The notes: generated by a model from the sequence alone, not told the origin. Positions 11,089 through 22,723 are shown, counted from the stretch's first letter. The stretch is DNA of 64,000 nt from Branchiostoma floridae (GCF_000003815.2 NC_049984.1:27580316-27644315), one strand, 5' to 3'. Translations and numbers: made by a program.

Positions 11089-11298
11089 TTGAGAGAAAGA
11101 ACACGGATGCGCGACGCCATTTATGCAGAAAAAAGACTTGCCGTCACGCTGTACTGGCTGGTGTCGGGTGACCTGTTTCGCACTGTCGCCGATCTTTTCG
11201 GCATAAGTGAAGGGTCGGTTTGTCTAATTGGTCATGATGTATGTAAAGCCATCGTGGAAGTTACTGTCCCAGTACATCAAATTTTGTACTCAAACTGA
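11089..11298 (+). pseudogene. Harbinger-type (DDE_4) transposase N-terminal piece
   Basis: The frame reads AEKRLAVTLYWLVSGDLFRT then VADLFGISEGSVCLIGHDVC and KAIVEV. The pattern RLAV-x-LYWL-x-x-G-x-x-x-RT-V-x-x-LFGI-x-x-x-x-VC-x-x-x-H-x-VC-x-AI is the helix-turn-helix block before the nuclease core in PIF/Harbinger-like transposases. The frame stops after LYSN with no catalytic residues. A C-terminal piece of the same superfamily lies at about 22.05-22.24 kb and a Myb/SANT partner piece at 18.1 kb; they are too far apart to be one recent element. Confidence 0.65.
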
Positions 11299-11787
11299 AC
11301 AAGAAGACTCTTGATATGTTTGTTATCCTAACACCTGCTATTAGGTGGGTGGCTGGGCGCCTAGAAACAGACAGGAAAGCCGTATGTCCGGGGTGTCGCA
11401 AGTCGTCAATGATTAGACCACTGCTTTTTATTTCAGTCAGTGGATCCTGGATCACTCTTCAACACAATGTTGTACAAATAACATTTTTGTTTCGTGAAAA
11501 ATTCAATTGCATTGCACTTAAGCCATATATGAGTGATTTGAATTGCCTAAGTGCACAATTCAGGCCCACCATGTAACATTTACTCTGGAGATCTTGACAA
11601 GTTGAAGGCCAGAGACATTACTATGGCCTACTAAACATAATGTATGGATAGATTTTATGGCCGTTCTGTCTGAAACACAAGAGGTACATATAAATGGACC
11701 TTTGCAACTATAGTGTTACTCAGCTTTTCACCTTCCATCGTAAGTCAAACTTCCTTCATAAAGGCCGTTTCGATCCCATGAAGCAAT

Positions 11788-12112
11788 TCACCACACCGAG
11801 TACGAGTACGAGGACGCCGATTTGGACAAAGACGAGATAGCTAAGGCGATCACGGCAGCGCTAGTTCTGCTCGGCAACGCAAGCTTCTCTATGCCCCTAC
11901 TTTGTCGAGAGGAATGCTGCCCCAACCTTGACAAGGACCTACGTTTCCTCATTGCCGCAGAGGTAGGCACTTCTGACTCTCTCTTCGGCCCTGATTTTGT
12001 CAGTCAAGTATCCAAAACTAAAGCCTCCAAGAGAGCACTGGGCGACGTTCTTCAAACTATTTTTGCAAGATGCATCTCCTTGTTAACTTTGCCACTGAAG
12101 CGAATAGCACAT
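11788..12112 (+). pseudogene. Gag-like fragment of a retroelement
   Basis: The open segment contains IAKAITAALVLLGNASFSMP, NLDKDLRFLIAAEV and SLFGPDFVSQV. The combination LLGNAS, a following Leu-rich stretch and LFG-x-x-F recalls the Gag-like ORF of DIRS/Ngaro-type or related retroelements. No reverse transcriptase is adjacent, so assignment to a class is weak. It lies inside the broken transposon spanning 9.6-13.7 kb, suggesting a secondary insertion. Confidence 0.4.
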
Positions 12113-12219
12113 TGAAACTGTCTGAAGATGCCGTGTCACAGGGCAAGAACCCTTTTGCTTTTTCACAAGCAGGGGAATCAGGAGCAACATGACTGATAAG
12201 AACAGCCTGCAGTGCAGAA

Positions 12220-13715
12220 ATGAAAAATCCGGCACTCCACATTACTTCGACAGCCACCTGTCACATCACCACAATGAAGGTCACGTTCCGGGGCAATAGG
12301 TTCAATATTCTGTTTTTCAATGCTGCTGCGGTGTACCACCATCATAAGCACATCATCAGCTTCGTCTCCTCATGGCCAGACCCCAACGGGCTGTTCAAAG
12401 CTGTAAAAGCAGATGCATCACAGAAGGTGTACCTTGCTGGTGTTCGAGCCCTGGGCATGGTGGACAAGACCATCACGGGTCCGTTTTTCCGACTCCTGGG
12501 CATCCAGAAAGGTATTCTAAACATGAATATCCATCTCCATCAGATGCAGTTGGGGCTGGATAGATGGTCAAAGGACGCCATCAGCCTGATGGACGGAGAA
12601 GCTCTCTTCGACGAAGCAGTAGTAAAGAGGCACAAAGATGCTTTGTACCACTCGCTTTTTGCAGCCAGCGAAGACGAGGAGCTAGACACACTCACCCAGC
12701 AGGCACTTGAAGTTGTCTGTGCCTCCATGTTGATTTTACTGGAACGCCAAGCAGAAGAACAGTTGCCTGGTGGCAGATTCTGGGAGCCCTCAGAAGCTGA
12801 GATTCAGAAGTCCCAGCACGTGCCCACCACCAATGTTGTGTCTGAGAGAGACTTCGCCGTGCTGGACAACCTGCTCAGGGCAAAACCCAATGCGACGTCG
12901 CTGGCCTGCGAAGCCTACATCATGTGGCTCAACAATCAAACAAGCACTTGGCTTCGGAATCTGACAGTGGAGGAGAAAGAAAGGCATATGGCATATGCCA
13001 GGACACACGCAGCTAGTGATTCAAAGAAAAGAATAAACAAATCAAGGAGCAGCGCCTACAGGCCTTGCTTAAGAAGCAACGGCAGAAAGAAGACAAAATC
13101 AAAAGAGCAAGGGAGAGGAAGGTGGCCTTGACCGACAAAGTGCTTAAGATTGGAGGTGTGTGGAAGACACCAGAGGAAGTGGAAGAAAAGATGGCAGCAG
13201 TGAGCTCTGAGCAGATCAAGCTGGATGCCTTGAAGTGTCAGTTGCAATTTCATAAGAAGGTTGTAGGGTCTCAGGGTGAGAAAGAACATTTCCAAATGAC
13301 TGTGACCAAACCTGGGAAAAGAAACACACAGTCAACAGTACAGAAAAGGCTGAACATCTCAAGGAAGTCCTTTAGGAACAACATGACAACAACAACATGT
13401 TTTGACAGTGACTCTGGGGAAGAAGAGGAGGACACAGAGTATGTGACGCTGAAAGAACCTGACATGCGCGGTGTCGACAGTGTTCGGGCTAAACTTGATA
13501 GCAGACTGCAAGAAGGGAGGACGGAAAGGGAGATAAAGAAACAGAAAGAGTCACTGTCCCAGAATTTGGAAGACCCCAACAGCCTAGTGGGGTGTAGGGT
13601 CAAGCATAAGTTTAAAACTGAAACTCCTGAGGAGGATAATGCATTCAAATGGTATTATGGAACAGTGAAACATATTGTACAAAGAACACAAAGGATACAA
13701 AACAAGTGCTTTTAA
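12220..13715 (+). pseudogene. C-terminal half of a transposon protein (SERDFA family) with one frameshift
   Basis: The frame 12240-13030 carries FRGNRFNILFFNAAAVYHHH, then YLAGVRALGMVDKTITGPFF, RLLGIQKGILNMNIHLHQMQ, QLPGGRFW, TTNVVSERDFAVLDNLLRAK and PNATSLACEAYIMWLNNQTS. These blocks occur in this order in a widespread invertebrate transposon-associated family. Near 13020-13035 the frame slips by one base; the next frame continues with a Lys/Arg/Gln-rich helix (QRQKEDKIKRARERKVALTD), GGVWKTPEEVEEKM, an acidic run and VGCRVKHKF to a stop at 13715. One lost base is enough to explain the split, so this half decayed recently compared with its surroundings. Its upstream core is at 9.6-10.1 kb. 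Confidence 0.65.
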
Positions 13716-14181
13716 AAAAGCTGGCATTTTGCCAAGGTTTGCGTGTGTGAATGTTTTTTTTTCTAGATTAGAATGTCATATAAATAGAACAGAATAAAAA
13801 ACCTGATATGGGCGCATGGAGAGATTCACAAATATGCAAATGAGTTATGTCCTGGAATATGAAAAATAATATGTTTCCTGAAACTTTTTGTTTACTGGAT
13901 TGCAGTTATTTTCGAGAAAATCAGTTTGTTCTTGTGTAATTCTGTGATATAGATGTTGTATGGGCATTTTATGGAAAGTTAGAAAGAAACATATACGCAG
14001 AGTATCGCACGTCTCACGGTTCGTTCATTCAAACATCCCAACTGCGGAAAAATGCAGTAGAACAGGTGCAAAGGTGAGTTTTAATGTTCTGTACAAAAGT
14101 ATTGTTCATTAGTATTTTAAATGGATGTAAAAATTAGTATTTTAATGGATGTAAAAAAGAAAAAAAAAGTTGAAAAACATC
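13716..14181. other. AT-rich spacer
   Basis: Contains a 25-bp direct duplication around 14110-14150 (TAGTATTTTAATGGATGTAAA repeated) and an A-rich run at 14155-14169. No gene is seen. Confidence 0.5.
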
Positions 14182-14253
14182 TTATCTCCCGGATTCGAAC
14201 CGGGTGCATTAGTTTAGAATGCGCAAATTTTACCACTGCGCTAGTGCGACCAT
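14182..14253 (-). tRNA. tRNA-like sequence with intact Pol III boxes, probably a pseudogene or SINE head
   Basis: On the minus strand an A box (TAGCGCAGTGG) and a perfect B box (GGTTCGAATCC) are correctly spaced. The T arm is a perfect 5-bp stem (CCCGG/CCGGG, 14188-14204) and a GCGC/GCGC D stem is present. An anticodon stem-loop can be drawn with loop CTAAACT (anticodon AAA), but it overlaps the D stem by two bases and leaves almost no variable loop. The acceptor stem does not pair. A run of T for Pol III termination follows on the minus strand at 14171-14176. I infer a tRNA-derived sequence, not a working tRNA. Confidence 0.45.
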
Positions 14254-14465
14254 GTTGAAGAAATACCTGTTTTAGAAGGTATACAAATGTTTGGCATGAA
14301 TTGAACAGGTCCGTTCATCTCAACATCACAACAGCGACTACACTGGCCAGTAAGCATTTTGCGACTGCGATGTCGACGAGGCTTCGAAGGAAATGTGACA
14401 TATATAAAGTTATACTTTAGATATTTTGCACAGGTCTACATACTGTGAATAAACTTTTATTAATG
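14254..14465. other. spacer, no feature seen
   Basis: No open frame, repeat or splice pattern that I can support. Confidence 0.4.
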
Positions 14466-15245
14466 TGTACAAATTATAATAATAATAAAGCTTATTGCAA
14501 ATTCATGCCCATTGGGCTAATTGCAAGAAAAGAATGACTAATTACATGAGATGAATAAATGTGGTCTGAATACATGTAGATAAACTAAATTCTAACATAC
14601 ACATTAAGTGGATGAATATACATACTATACATAATGGGGTACTAAGTCTACGTAACTATTACAGGGTTTGACTTCTTTCTTGAAGACATTTGAAAATGAA
14701 ATGCCCCATGTGTTCTATAATAGATTGATCCCTTGATGTTAGTAGGAAGAGAATCTTTTGTGGCGTTTTTAACAATGAAAATGTTGGTGTGATTTCGGTC
14801 ACTCTATCAAATAGCCTTTTTCTTTCGGCTTCGAATTGGGGGCATTCACAAATAAAATGTGTTTCATTTTCAACTGCATTCATTGTGCACTGCTTACAAA
14901 TTCTTTCTTGAACAGGTAGCTTTTTGTATCTTCCTTTCTCTATTTCTAACGGGTGCGAACTAATTCGTTACTTAAATATTGCTGAGCGGTAATCATAATT
15001 ATTATGGTACAAGTAGTTTTCCATGTCATATGTTGTTTTTAAGTTTTTGTAAAATCTAAGTTTTCCTTCGTCTACAGATAACTTGTAAAAGAAAGTTTGA
15101 GTATACATGTCATTCAACCTTCTCCTTAACAATGTACATGAATAACTGCTGTCTATGATGTCGGTATTCCAGATGTATGAATAGCCGCTGTTATCAAGTA
15201 CTTCCTTTACATGATGCATCCAGTTTTTCCTGCGGCTGTTCTCTG
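14466..15245 (-). mobile_element. 5'-truncated LINE: extreme C-terminus of ORF2 plus 3' end
   Basis: On the minus strand two frames, split by frameshifts around 14890-14970, carry MHHVKEVLDNSGYSYIWNTD, TLLRRRLNDMYTQTFFYKLS, then ENETHFICECPQFEAERKRL. The Cys/His cluster (C-x2-C upstream, then HF-x-C-x-CP) is the post-RT zinc motif typical of CR1/L2-type LINE C-termini. Downstream, the 3' untranslated part ends with CAATTAGCCCAATGGGCATG, TTTGCAATAAGCTT and an ATT/ATA microsatellite tail (14470-14495). The element begins abruptly at about 15245, as expected for 5' truncation. A sister 3' end lies at 16.7 kb on the other strand. Confidence 0.65.
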
Positions 15246-15477
15246 GTAAATAATGTTATAATGTAGAGTACTTAGTGCTTTTTCATTTCCTGTACAGGTG
15301 TATCGTGTCGACATGGTCGACCTGGCCACTACCACATGGCCCCGGTGCAGATGCGGTGGGGAGGAAGGACCCGCGGCTGGAGGCCCAGTTTGCCGCGGTC
15401 GTGTGCGCGGGACCCGGTCTGGATCCCGAGGACAGTAGCCATCTTAGACCTCAGGTCCTCCCGTACCGTGAAGCGCA

Positions 15478-15605
15478 TTAGGCGGCATGTTTCCATCGAC
15501 CTCTGTCGGTTGCAGCTGTCTCGGCCTGCACCCAAGAGATGTTGGCTCTTTTCAGGTTTTCACTGAATGTCCTCCTCCATGTGTTTTTGGGTCTGCCTGT
15601 GTTCA
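15478..15605 (-). pseudogene. C-terminal tail of a second LINE polyprotein
   Basis: The minus strand reads NTGRPKNTWRRTFSENLKRA then NISWVQAETAATDRGRWKHA and a stop. The pattern RGRP-x-x-TW-RR-x-x-x-x-x-L-x-x-x-x-x-W-x-x-A-x-x-x-A-x-DR-x-x-W is the end of many craniate/invertebrate LINE (RTE/CR1/Nimb-like) polyproteins. The preceding GC-rich part (15300-15477) shows no reverse transcriptase motifs, so only the last 40 codons survive. Confidence 0.55.
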
Positions 15606-16690
15606 AATAATATAAAGGCCATGGTAGGTTGACAGTCATAAGGGCTTGATGGTAATCTCCAAGCAGATCCTACGCCACCCTCATAAGATTAAAAAAAAGT
15701 CTACAAAAGAGGCTAACCTGTTTTACTTGCCTATACTCAGATATATTTGCTTATTCAATGATTCAAACTTGTTCTGACTGATGGTGATTATTGCCTCATC
15801 ATTTATGTAGCGTAGAAATCTCTTAGGCGAATCAGGACCCTGCCAGTGTGAGAACACAACCAGTTCAGAATAACAATTCACTCGAGTATACTACAAGCAG
15901 TTCCTGGTCTGCAACCCTTCTCCCATTGATGAAGAGGTGGAGAGGCTCACAGCTGACATGGATCAGCAAGAAGACTCTTTTCGTCACCATGGCAATGTCT
16001 TTTTTTCATTGCCATTTTTTCATTGTGTTTTTATTCCATTACATTTATTGTTTAATTTCTATTCACAGATACAGAACTCTGACTAGACACAGGACTTGAT
16101 TGTGCACACTGCTGCTGCTATCGGACACAGACGCATCCGTAATTGTCTACCATAATTCAATTGTCTACCTTCCAGACGCTTGAAGTCTGGTATTGTAAGA
16201 GAAAATCTGCATCAGCCCTGATATTTTGATCCTCCACATCTGTGTATGAAAGGGTGTGACACTCTTCTGAAGAGTTTCCTCTTTACAAAAGACGATTCTT
16301 GATGGCCTAATGAATTTTTTTGCACAGGGTATGGCTCTATATTATTTATTTATTATTCAAAGTATGTTTGAACTGATTGTCTACATCTTTGGCCTCAAGT
16401 CTATCAATATGTATAGCTAGAGTGTGTGAGGTTTGTCAAGTACTTTGGTGTAACATAACCTGGAGTCACAATGTGCCTAAAAAGCTAATAGTAACTTTGT
16501 TTTGCCAAAACCATACCAGCTTAACCAATACAGATGCAGATTCTAACTGTATCATAGTCTTTGATGGGCATCAAGGGGTGCAGACAAGAAATCAAACCCA
16601 ATAGCATTTATTTTAGATTAGAAGTATCACTAGTTGATGACTCCTATTTTACTTAATGTTCACTTTGTTATTGTATCATTATCATCATAC
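15606..16690. other. spacer, no gene supported
   Basis: AT-rich with scattered short frames. I see no domain, no paired splice sites and no strong repeat. Confidence 0.35.
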
Positions 16691-16694
16691 TTTC

Positions 16695-16746
16695 ATACAA
16701 GTATTTTTGCAATTAGCCTTCGGGCATGAGTTTGCAATAAAGATTA
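16695..16746 (+). mobile_element. 3' end of the CR1/L2-like LINE, fragment
   Basis: TTGCAATTAGCCTTCGGGCA and GAGTTTGCAATAAAGATT match the terminal sequence of the minus-strand LINE at 14.47-15.25 kb, in the opposite orientation. Only the last 50 bases are recognisable. Confidence 0.55.
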
Positions 16747-16794
16747 CCCATATTAAAATGTCATCTTTGTGACTAGTCTGACATTACCTTTTCA

Positions 16795-16990
16795 GAAAAG
16801 GCAGTAACAGCAGAGGCTGGACACGCATACGCTTACATGAGAGAAAACAAGACAGCTGAGTACAAAGACTACATCCACAGGGCTGCAGAATTAGAGGCCA
16901 ACAAATGCAAGCCCACTGACTGAGGAGGAGAGGAAAAGAGCAGTCAGCAAACTCTCAACACAGATGAGGGAAATAGTTGAGTATTTGGAA
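16795..16990 (+). pseudogene. exon-like coding remnant, unknown family
   Basis: A CTTTTCAG acceptor (16787-16794) precedes an open segment reading AGHAYAYMRENKTAEYKDYI then HRAAELEANKCKP. A one-base shift near 16915 is needed to continue into LTEEERKRAVSKLSTQMREI. The composition is that of a charged helical protein. I do not recognise it. The frameshift suggests a dead exon. Confidence 0.35.
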
Positions 16991-17554
16991 CATACCTATT
17001 TTTGTATGTTTGCAAATTACTAGAAGTACTCTGCATGGAATTCATTCATCATGCACGTGGTTTAGTATCAAAACATTCATCTTTTCCTGTTAGTAGATTC
17101 CAACTTATTGCAAAACTTTTTTTATCACAAAATCTGGGAAATTGCAAATGGTCATGGAATCCAAAAATATTAGCAATTACAGTTTGTAGCTGGACACCTC
17201 TGAAAAAGCAACAAAGCAGTACATTTTTCTTAATAGCTAACATATGACATTGCAACTAATTTACAGTCATGGTGTGATTATAACAGGACATGATGAGTTG
17301 TGAATGGAAAGCAAATGTATCAAATTTGTGTTCTGATGTCCAAGATGAGAAGCTGCGGTCTTGAAATAATGGCCGTGACATATGACCACAACAACAAAAA
17401 GATTAAGAGGCTTGAACCAATGCCGGGATCAAGTTTCTGTCTTACAATATTTGCAGTACCAAGTACTAAGCCGCGTTTCTTATCATGTTCCTTTATTCCG
17501 ATGATTATGTCGATGTAATTTGATAGAATACATGCATCACTTTTGTATTTACAG

Positions 17555-17770
17555 TTCCATTAGGACATCCGGGGAGAGGTGTCACACCATCCGGACAGCC
17601 ACTGCCAACCAGCTCCCATGGATAGAAGATGCCAAAAGGGTCCGGCTGATTGTCCAGGAAGTTTTCAGCACCTGGGAACTGACCCAAAATAATGTATATG
17701 GGAGCAATGGGTTTGGACGCTTGGACCAAAACAGGCTGGAGGCCATATGCAGGAGCACACATCCTTAAAA
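17555..17770 (+). CDS. putative terminal exon, unknown
   Basis: A TTGTATTTACAG acceptor ends at 17554. The frame reads SIRTSGERCHTIRTATANQL then WIEDAKRVRLIVQEVFSTWE and ends at a stop at 17766-17768. The codon usage looks protein-like but no domain is recognised. It could belong with the remnant at 16.8 kb. Confidence 0.3.
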
Positions 17771-18120
17771 CATTTCATATTCCGTAAACTGATTTTATAA
17801 TAGACACTAAGAAAAACAACAAGCGGATTAAACTGCAAGGATCCAGATTGTTTCTTTTTGCAGTGTGAATGCTTGTGTTTTTCTGCTCTTCTGCAATCCT
17901 GTCTGTGAATGCTCGGGGATAGATTTTGTATAAATTTCTGATATGCCCTTTGTGGAGGTCGTACGTGCTGGTGCGCGTGGTCCGAAACCCACGCTACACT
18001 GACAGGTTTGCTTGCGTTACTTCTTTTGTACAATTATTGTCACCGAATAGTAATATGCGGGAAGGAAAAATACCGTCGGGTCAAAGCTAGTGGACTCGGG
18101 ATTAAACAATGGTTTTGATC

Positions 18121-18318
18121 TTGCTCTGTGTGAGAGAAGAAACCAAGAGCAAGCTCGAACAAATCAACAAGAACCATGATAACTATGAGCAGATAACCTG
18201 TGGGATGATTGAGATTGGGTTTGACAAAACTAACGAACAGTGTCCTACGAAAGAAAAAGCATGAAGTCCAGGTACCGGGTAGTCCTGGATCACAACAAGA
18301 GGAGTAGAAATGGCCTGG
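18121..18318 (+). pseudogene. Myb/SANT-like DNA-binding domain remnant (Harbinger partner protein)
   Basis: The first frame reads NKNHDNYEQITCGMIEIGFD then KTNEQCPTKEKA and a stop at 18262. In a shifted frame KSRYRVVLDHNKRSRNG follows. The pattern (Y/V)-x-x-I-x-x-x-M-x-x-x-G-x-x-x-T-x-x-QC-x-x-K-x-K-x-L/R-x-x-x-Y-R-x-V-x-D-H-N-x-x-S-G/R-N is the trihelix-like Myb/SANT domain carried by the second protein of PIF/Harbinger transposons. It is interrupted by one frameshift. Transposase pieces of that superfamily occur at 11.1 and 22.1 kb. Confidence 0.55.
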
Positions 18319-18600
18319 ATTGTGGGCAATTAATCGGATTGTCTGAAAATGAGTGTGAACACTTTTTTAAAAGCATTAAATCTACATCACAATAATGATA
18401 TCAAAAATATGTACTAAATGTTGTCACTTTTCTCATGATCTCAGAACACCTGGCCCAGTTCCAGCAGCCGCCCATGCGCCCAGACGACGCCCAGTATAGG
18501 CGACGTCTCAACTCCCTTATCAACAAAAAAGCCAAGACAACCTGGTACCACAATAAGGAGTAATATCAGGTGAGCACTGCTTAGCAAGTTGTGTTCCAAA

Positions 18601-18634
18601 TAAGGTACAACCCTCAGACAAGGGTTGTACCTTA
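18601..18634. repeat. perfect 14-bp inverted repeat (hairpin)
   Basis: TAAGGTACAACCCT (18601-18614) and AGGGTTGTACCTTA (18621-18634) are exact reverse complements separated by CAGACA. No run of T follows and no gene lies close, so it is not an obvious terminator. Confidence 0.85.
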
Positions 18635-21010
18635 AATACTGTTGTTACCACTGTAAGTCTACGAATTTCCTTAATATATTTAGACTTGCAACACAGTTTT
18701 TGTTGGGACTTTTTTTATTACTTCTTTTTTTAAATTATGTTTATGAATGAATGACATCCCTGATGTCCACGTTCAAGGTTATGAATGAATATCTTTCTGC
18801 TCACTGACCCAGATTTTAAGTCATCTTTGAAGACTTCTTTGCCTTGTCTACATGTTCTGAAAAGTTTTATGCTACTTTTTCTTACATGTCATAACCTCTG
18901 TATGCTATGTTTTAGTGAGTATTGCCCATATAACATGTAATGAAGATGTGCCTCTTCACCCATATGTTCTTGCATGAAAGCAGAGCACAATTTTATAGAC
19001 TGACTGACAGTAGATGTCTAGTTATAGTACATGTAGGATGTAATTAAAGATCGTTTGTGTTCACCAGCTCTCACATTGGGCCAATGTGTTGGAGGACTAC
19101 TGTGTTGGAGGTTGTTTGTTCACCTGCGTGTGGATTTTCTGTAATACGACTGTTGCAATTATCCATATTATTGCTTTATAGATGCCACTATAGAAGTTTT
19201 ACCAGTACAATGTTTACGATATTAAAGACTGGACTGGAGATAGAAAGGATGGCTGGTGACTAGAGTCTTTGTACTGTGATGCATAATAAAAAGAAATGGA
19301 ACAGCGTTTGTGACCATGAGGATCACTGCCATATTGTCAAACGAATAAAGCGGGCCACCTGCGTACAGATCCTCCAGGCTGGTTTAACCACAGGGCTCTG
19401 GAGGAGGCGCTACATCCAGGGGAAGGTGAAACCAAGACCGGGCTCACTGAGGCTGCCCTTTTTGGCCTAAGGAAACAGAATGTGAAGGATGCAGAGACCC
19501 TCCTGCCCTATAATGTAGCCTCGTTCCTCCGTCACCGAGGTTACACTCCTTCGAAACGGTGGCAGGGTGTTGTATTCTTCCAAATCATACTTACTACCAT
19601 GCATTACTTCAACGTAAGAAAAACCTTTTATAGTGGACAGCCAGGTAGGCATAGAATGGTAGGTATTGAAGTTTTATGTTGGTGCATTGTATTTTAGGTT
19701 TAGCCAAGGTGTAGGGAGTCGCTTATAGCTGTGACAGCAAACATCGTGTCCATGGAGCTTCGTAGGAGGGAAACCGCTGCCATTGGATATGAAGAGCACC
19801 CACGTGCGGGCACCACTGTTGATGTTGGAGATTCTTTGCTGGACTACACAGACACGGAAAGCACCTGCGAAAGGAAACACGGGGCCGCAGGACTGGAACA
19901 CTAGCGGGGACATGTTCAGATCCAGGTCAGAAGAGAGCGTGCTTTGGCCCTTAGGGCCATGGACGAACACCTATTGATAAAACAGTACAAGTTTGCAACA
20001 GCCACACACGGGCACTATATGTATTTGACGGGAAGGGTATCGAAAATGTTCAGGGGGAGCGGGGTCACAGCAATGACAGACTAAAACATCAGGGATGTTG
20101 TGGAGCAGGTAAGGTTTTCAACTTTTTAAAATCACCCAAATCCGCCATTACATTTTTTAAGATGTGTACAAACCCACTTAAAATTGCCATCTTATAGGTT
20201 CCATACGTATACTGAAGTGATTGATAACTTTAGTGAGGCATATTGTGACCTTGTACAGGAGGAGGACGAACTGAAAAAGGTCAGAAGAGTTGACCAAAGA
20301 GTAGGCGAAGTGCGAGCTCCTCGAAAGCAGGATAAAGGCTGATGAAGAGGTATCCGCTGAGCTCCTCTTCTACCTGGAAGACCCGAAACCAAACTGATAC
20401 AAGTCTTCGTTGTTTTCCATCATATGAATTTGCACAGTTTATATGACAGAGAGATCTGGGATGTTAGACTGTACATTAATGTTACCTGTTTTGACAAGAG
20501 GAAATGGCTTTGAAGACAAAAAGATGTTACAAAATGGAAGAACGCTGTTGTGTCACAATTACAAGCAAGATCATTTCTGGAGACCCCCCTCGTTCAAACA
20601 CGGGAGGATGCCAGCACACCAAAAGCGGACACATCAGGAACAGCACCGGAAGATAGGCAAACCTGCAGGCCAGTGGACGTAGCTTCGACTCCTTCAACAT
20701 CCCAAGTCCAAGTTTTATAGTAAATGTAAATGTAAGGAAATATGATGTTTTGGGATGCACACTAATACCATCGACCATAAGATGAGAAACTACCATTATG
20801 GTGATGATTGGTATTCGAAACATATTGGTCACAATAATATATAACATAATATATAAACATCCACTGCTCACTGAGTCACGTGTTCTATCTGCATAAAGTG
20901 ACGTCACGACAGCAGTGGATTGTTAATTCCTTGACAAAGACAGATGCTTTTTCAAGTTAATATACATTATTGCATACTGATAACTATAACTGTTTTACCG
21001 CTGAGAAGAT
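18635..21010. other. spacer with scattered coding-like debris
   Basis: Several plus-strand segments look partly coding, for example about 19280-19600 (KRIKRATCVQILQAGL, later ETLLPYNVASFLRHRGY) and about 19750-20080 (KQYKFATATHGHYMYLTGRV in a shifted frame). None has a recognisable domain and all are cut by stops. I record them as unassigned remnants, probably from a TE. Confidence 0.25.
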
Positions 21011-21014
21011 CAGA

Positions 21015-21237
21015 GGTAGAGAAGAATACCAAATACCTATTTCATCAAAGAAAAGCTGAATCTGCAGACAGGCTCTACAATGGCAGGGGTATGCAGTTGA
21101 GAAAAGAGATACCAGAGGCCACTGCAGTTGCAGCTTCTTTTCGCAACAAAGCTCCATTGACTCCTATTCGTGCAGATGACATTCTACAGAGACGTCAAAT
21201 AGACTTGGTTGATCTGTCTTCCCGCCAGATCATTGTA
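21015..21237 (+). CDS. putative exon, unknown
   Basis: The segment reads KYLFHQRKAESADRLYNGRG then EIPEATAVAASFRNKAPLTP and LQRRQIDLVDLSSRQII, and meets a GTAAGA donor at about 21235. It is open and charged but not assignable. No acceptor is clear at its left side. Confidence 0.3.
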
Positions 21238-22009
21238 AGAGCACATTGATTCTGCCGTGTGTGAGTAAATAGATGATTGGAATTCCATACTTGTAGCATT
21301 ATGAATCATGCAAATTAGTAGCACATTTACCCAATTTTCAGTAAAATAGCCTCGTTCTTCTAATTTGCTATGGTCAGACTTCCATTCTTTGAACACTTTT
21401 TGTTACTTGGGAGTGTTGTGATATCAGTTATAATACTAGTTAGAAAACACCCCTCTACTCCAATGTGCATAGCCCAGGCAACATCTAAATATTAAGTAGT
21501 CCCAGAAGTTCAAGTAAGAGAACCCCGGACACTTCCTCTTTGCACCACCACCCGAGCACTGAGCATGTGCCACTACCGACTCCTCTGTACTTTACTAACC
21601 CTACCTCAGATTAGAAGTTATAGCAACAACTGAGTGTCTACGACTGAGTCCATTTGAAAAGCTAAGAAGCATAACAGGGAGTAGAGAAGATGATCAACAT
21701 TCTATGCAAAAGAGGACCTTATTTGCAGATGGAAATATTTATAATTCTCAACAAGCTCACAACAGATTTACCAATCAACCATATCTGCTGATTAAAAGAC
21801 GTCCGCCAAACCGTCTTCTATTTGCAGGACCAACGGGAACAACATCTTTTGCTTTAACATTTGTAGGTAAAAAACTGCCCATTATAACAGCAAAAGATGT
21901 CGTACCTTGGGAAGTGACATTGTTATCTACCTTATTTGCGTAATGTTTGTTTTTTGTATGTCTGACCCGGAAATCTGGTTTCCTGGACATTCTATCTATA
22001 TTCTGATCG

Positions 22010-22236
22010 GGGATTCCCCATATCTGAAGATGTTTGCTGATCCCACCTGGCAAGAGGGGAAGCCACCAGATGATGCAACTACACAGAAGATAGCCAACCT
22101 GCGAATCTTCGTTGAGCAGGCGATCAGACGTCTGAAAACCTTCCGCATTCTGAACTATGAACTACCCGAAACTCTGCTGTCTCAGATTGATAAAATGGTC
22201 AGTCTGTGCAGCAGTTGCAACTTGGTTAAGTATTAG
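22010..22236 (+). pseudogene. Harbinger-type (DDE_4) transposase C-terminal piece
   Basis: The frame contains TTQKIANLRIFVEQAIRRLK then TFRILNYELPETLLSQIDKM and VSLCSSCNL. IA-x-LRI-x-VE-x-AI-x-R-x-K-x-F-x-IL followed by a (D)-x-x-x-x-x-CS/A-x-L/C-CNL ending is the C-terminal signature of PIF/Harbinger and ISL2EU-type transposases; VE-x-A carries the final acidic catalytic residue. It stops soon after CNL, as family members do. The N-terminal domains are absent upstream. Confidence 0.65.
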
Positions 22237-22354
22237 TTTCAGTTGTAGTATGCTGTAACATTCTAATAGGTAATGGATGGACACATTGCACTTTGTGCAA
22301 AGACAGAAGTAATGATGCATGTAAGTTCTATAGTTTGTAAGACGTAAATCCTGA

Positions 22355-22723
22355 GTGGATAGTTACATTGGTGTTGGCTGGTGTCTTGGAATGTTTCTGA
22401 GAAATGTACAACCGGTATGCAGGCCTGGTCGATCAGTTCTTGTTAAGCGACAGAGCTTTCAAGCTGCAAATACTGCACTTTACACATGGGCACACGACAT
22501 CCCAATTAAAAGACCCGTAGAACCAGAATGGAAGCGGCTGGTGAGAGCGGCTGACCCTAAACATGTATCTACCCTGAAACAGTGGTTCATCGCGTCATCT
22601 GGGCAGATCGGGAACATTACTGAAATCACTACTGGACAGTACGACAAGGCCAGGATTGACAGGTATAGGTACGAGGAATCACACAAGAATTGCCCTGCAG
22701 GAGATGCTGCGCGAGACTCCTGA
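22355..22723 (+). pseudogene. coding remnant, unknown family
   Basis: An open stretch contains PVEPEWKRLVRAADPKHVST and LKQWFIASSGQIGNITEITT. It looks protein-coding by composition but I do not recognise it. It ends at a stop 150 bp before the hAT piece and may be from a different element. Confidence 0.3.

Noticed and set aside
18601-18634. Transcription terminator
   Set aside because: No T run follows, no gene ends nearby, and intrinsic terminators are not expected in this genome.
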